Origin: Candidatus Scybalomonas excrementavium
GTDB lineage: Bacteria; Bacillota; Clostridia; Lachnospirales; Lachnospiraceae
NCBI GenBank assembly: GCA_017694765.1
Contig: JADIML010000260.1
Coordinates: forward strand, 1-6,594
Length of the DNA stretch: 6,594 bases
Reading direction: 5' to 3'
Shown here: piece after piece, positions 6,424 through 6,594 of the stretch
Layout of the letters: every line of letters begins with the position of its first letter
Numbering within the stretch: position 1 is the stretch's first letter
Translations under genes and position numbers: made by a program
Notes under the pieces: model-generated
Database searches by the model: none
Seen by the model: only the letters and a program-made list of their open reading frames with translations
Told to the model about the DNA's origin: nothing

Positions 6424-6594
6424 CCTCTCATTACCTCCATTTCTACTCCAATTGTTCTTATATACTCCATAGCTTCCTCAATATGTTCTTTTGTTCCTGC
6501 TAAAGAAATGACTAGCTTTCCAAGAGGCTTTCCTTTTAAAAAATCTATATTTCCATATAAAATGTTCACTTCTATATCAAATTTCTTTACTAAA
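6420..6594 (-). CDS. metN: Methionine ABC transporter ATP-binding protein MetN, C-terminal part
   Basis: Only the last 57 codons are in the window; the gene continues past the right edge, so Walker motifs and start are not visible. The fragment matches the C-terminal NIL domain of MetN, the ACT-like regulatory domain that binds methionine and inhibits transport: VNILYGNIDFLKGKPLGKLV, then VISLAGT and a helix EHIEEAMEYIRTIGVEMEV. The NIL domain is what separates MetN from general amino acid transporter ATPases, so it supports calling the whole locus a methionine importer. It ends in TGA overlapping the metI ATG by four bases. Any SAM-dependent leader or other operon control would lie off the window to the right. 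Confidence 0.9.
   Translation of the reverse strand, partial: LVKKFDIEVNILYGNIDFLKGKPLGKLVISLAGTKEHIEEAMEYIRTIGVEMEVMRG

Noticed and set aside
1..6594. A new defence, mobile or CRISPR-like system
   Set aside because: All sizeable genes fall in well-known families, and no transposase, integrase, regular spaced repeat array or toxin-antitoxin-like pair is visible.

Overview
The window is AT-rich DNA from a low-GC, Gram-positive anaerobe of the Clostridia type. A Lachnospiraceae-like gut commensal is my best guess, based on base composition, strong AAGGAG-type ribosome binding sites, lipoprotein forms of PstS and MetQ, and clostridial-looking PstS wording (a YEHMYTKGE-type segment). The genus cannot be fixed from this stretch alone.

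Layout. Positions 1-274 are non-coding and hold several small dyad symmetries and a possible promoter. On the + strand, 275-2527 encodes a membrane-anchored cyclic-di-GMP signalling protein with an extracellular Cache-like sensor, a degenerate GGDEF domain and an intact EAL phosphodiesterase domain. It converges on a minus-strand block. A perfect 17-bp stem in the 93-bp gap (2551-2612) can end transcription from both sides. The minus-strand block, in order of transcription (right to left), is: the 3' end of metN (runs off the right edge), metI, metQ, an M20-family amidohydrolase, a 150-bp regulatory gap, then pstS.

How the genes work together. metN-metI-metQ encode a MetNIQ-type D/L-methionine ABC importer. 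metN and metI overlap by four bases (ATGA), metI-metQ are 33 bp apart and metQ-M20 38 bp apart, so all four genes look like one operon. The amidohydrolase probably deacylates an N-acyl amino acid or related substrate linked to methionine or sulfur scavenging. pstS encodes a phosphate-binding lipoprotein and appears to be its own transcription unit. Its promoter region carries repeated TTAACA hexamers like PhoP boxes, and its predicted mRNA starts with an 11-bp hairpin. No pstC, pstA or pstB follows it.

I found no mobile element, CRISPR array, RNA gene or clearly new system. The most interesting points are regulatory: the putative Pho-controlled pstS promoter reaching into the 3' end of the amidohydrolase gene, the leader hairpin, and the erosion of the GGDEF motif next to a complete EAL active site.
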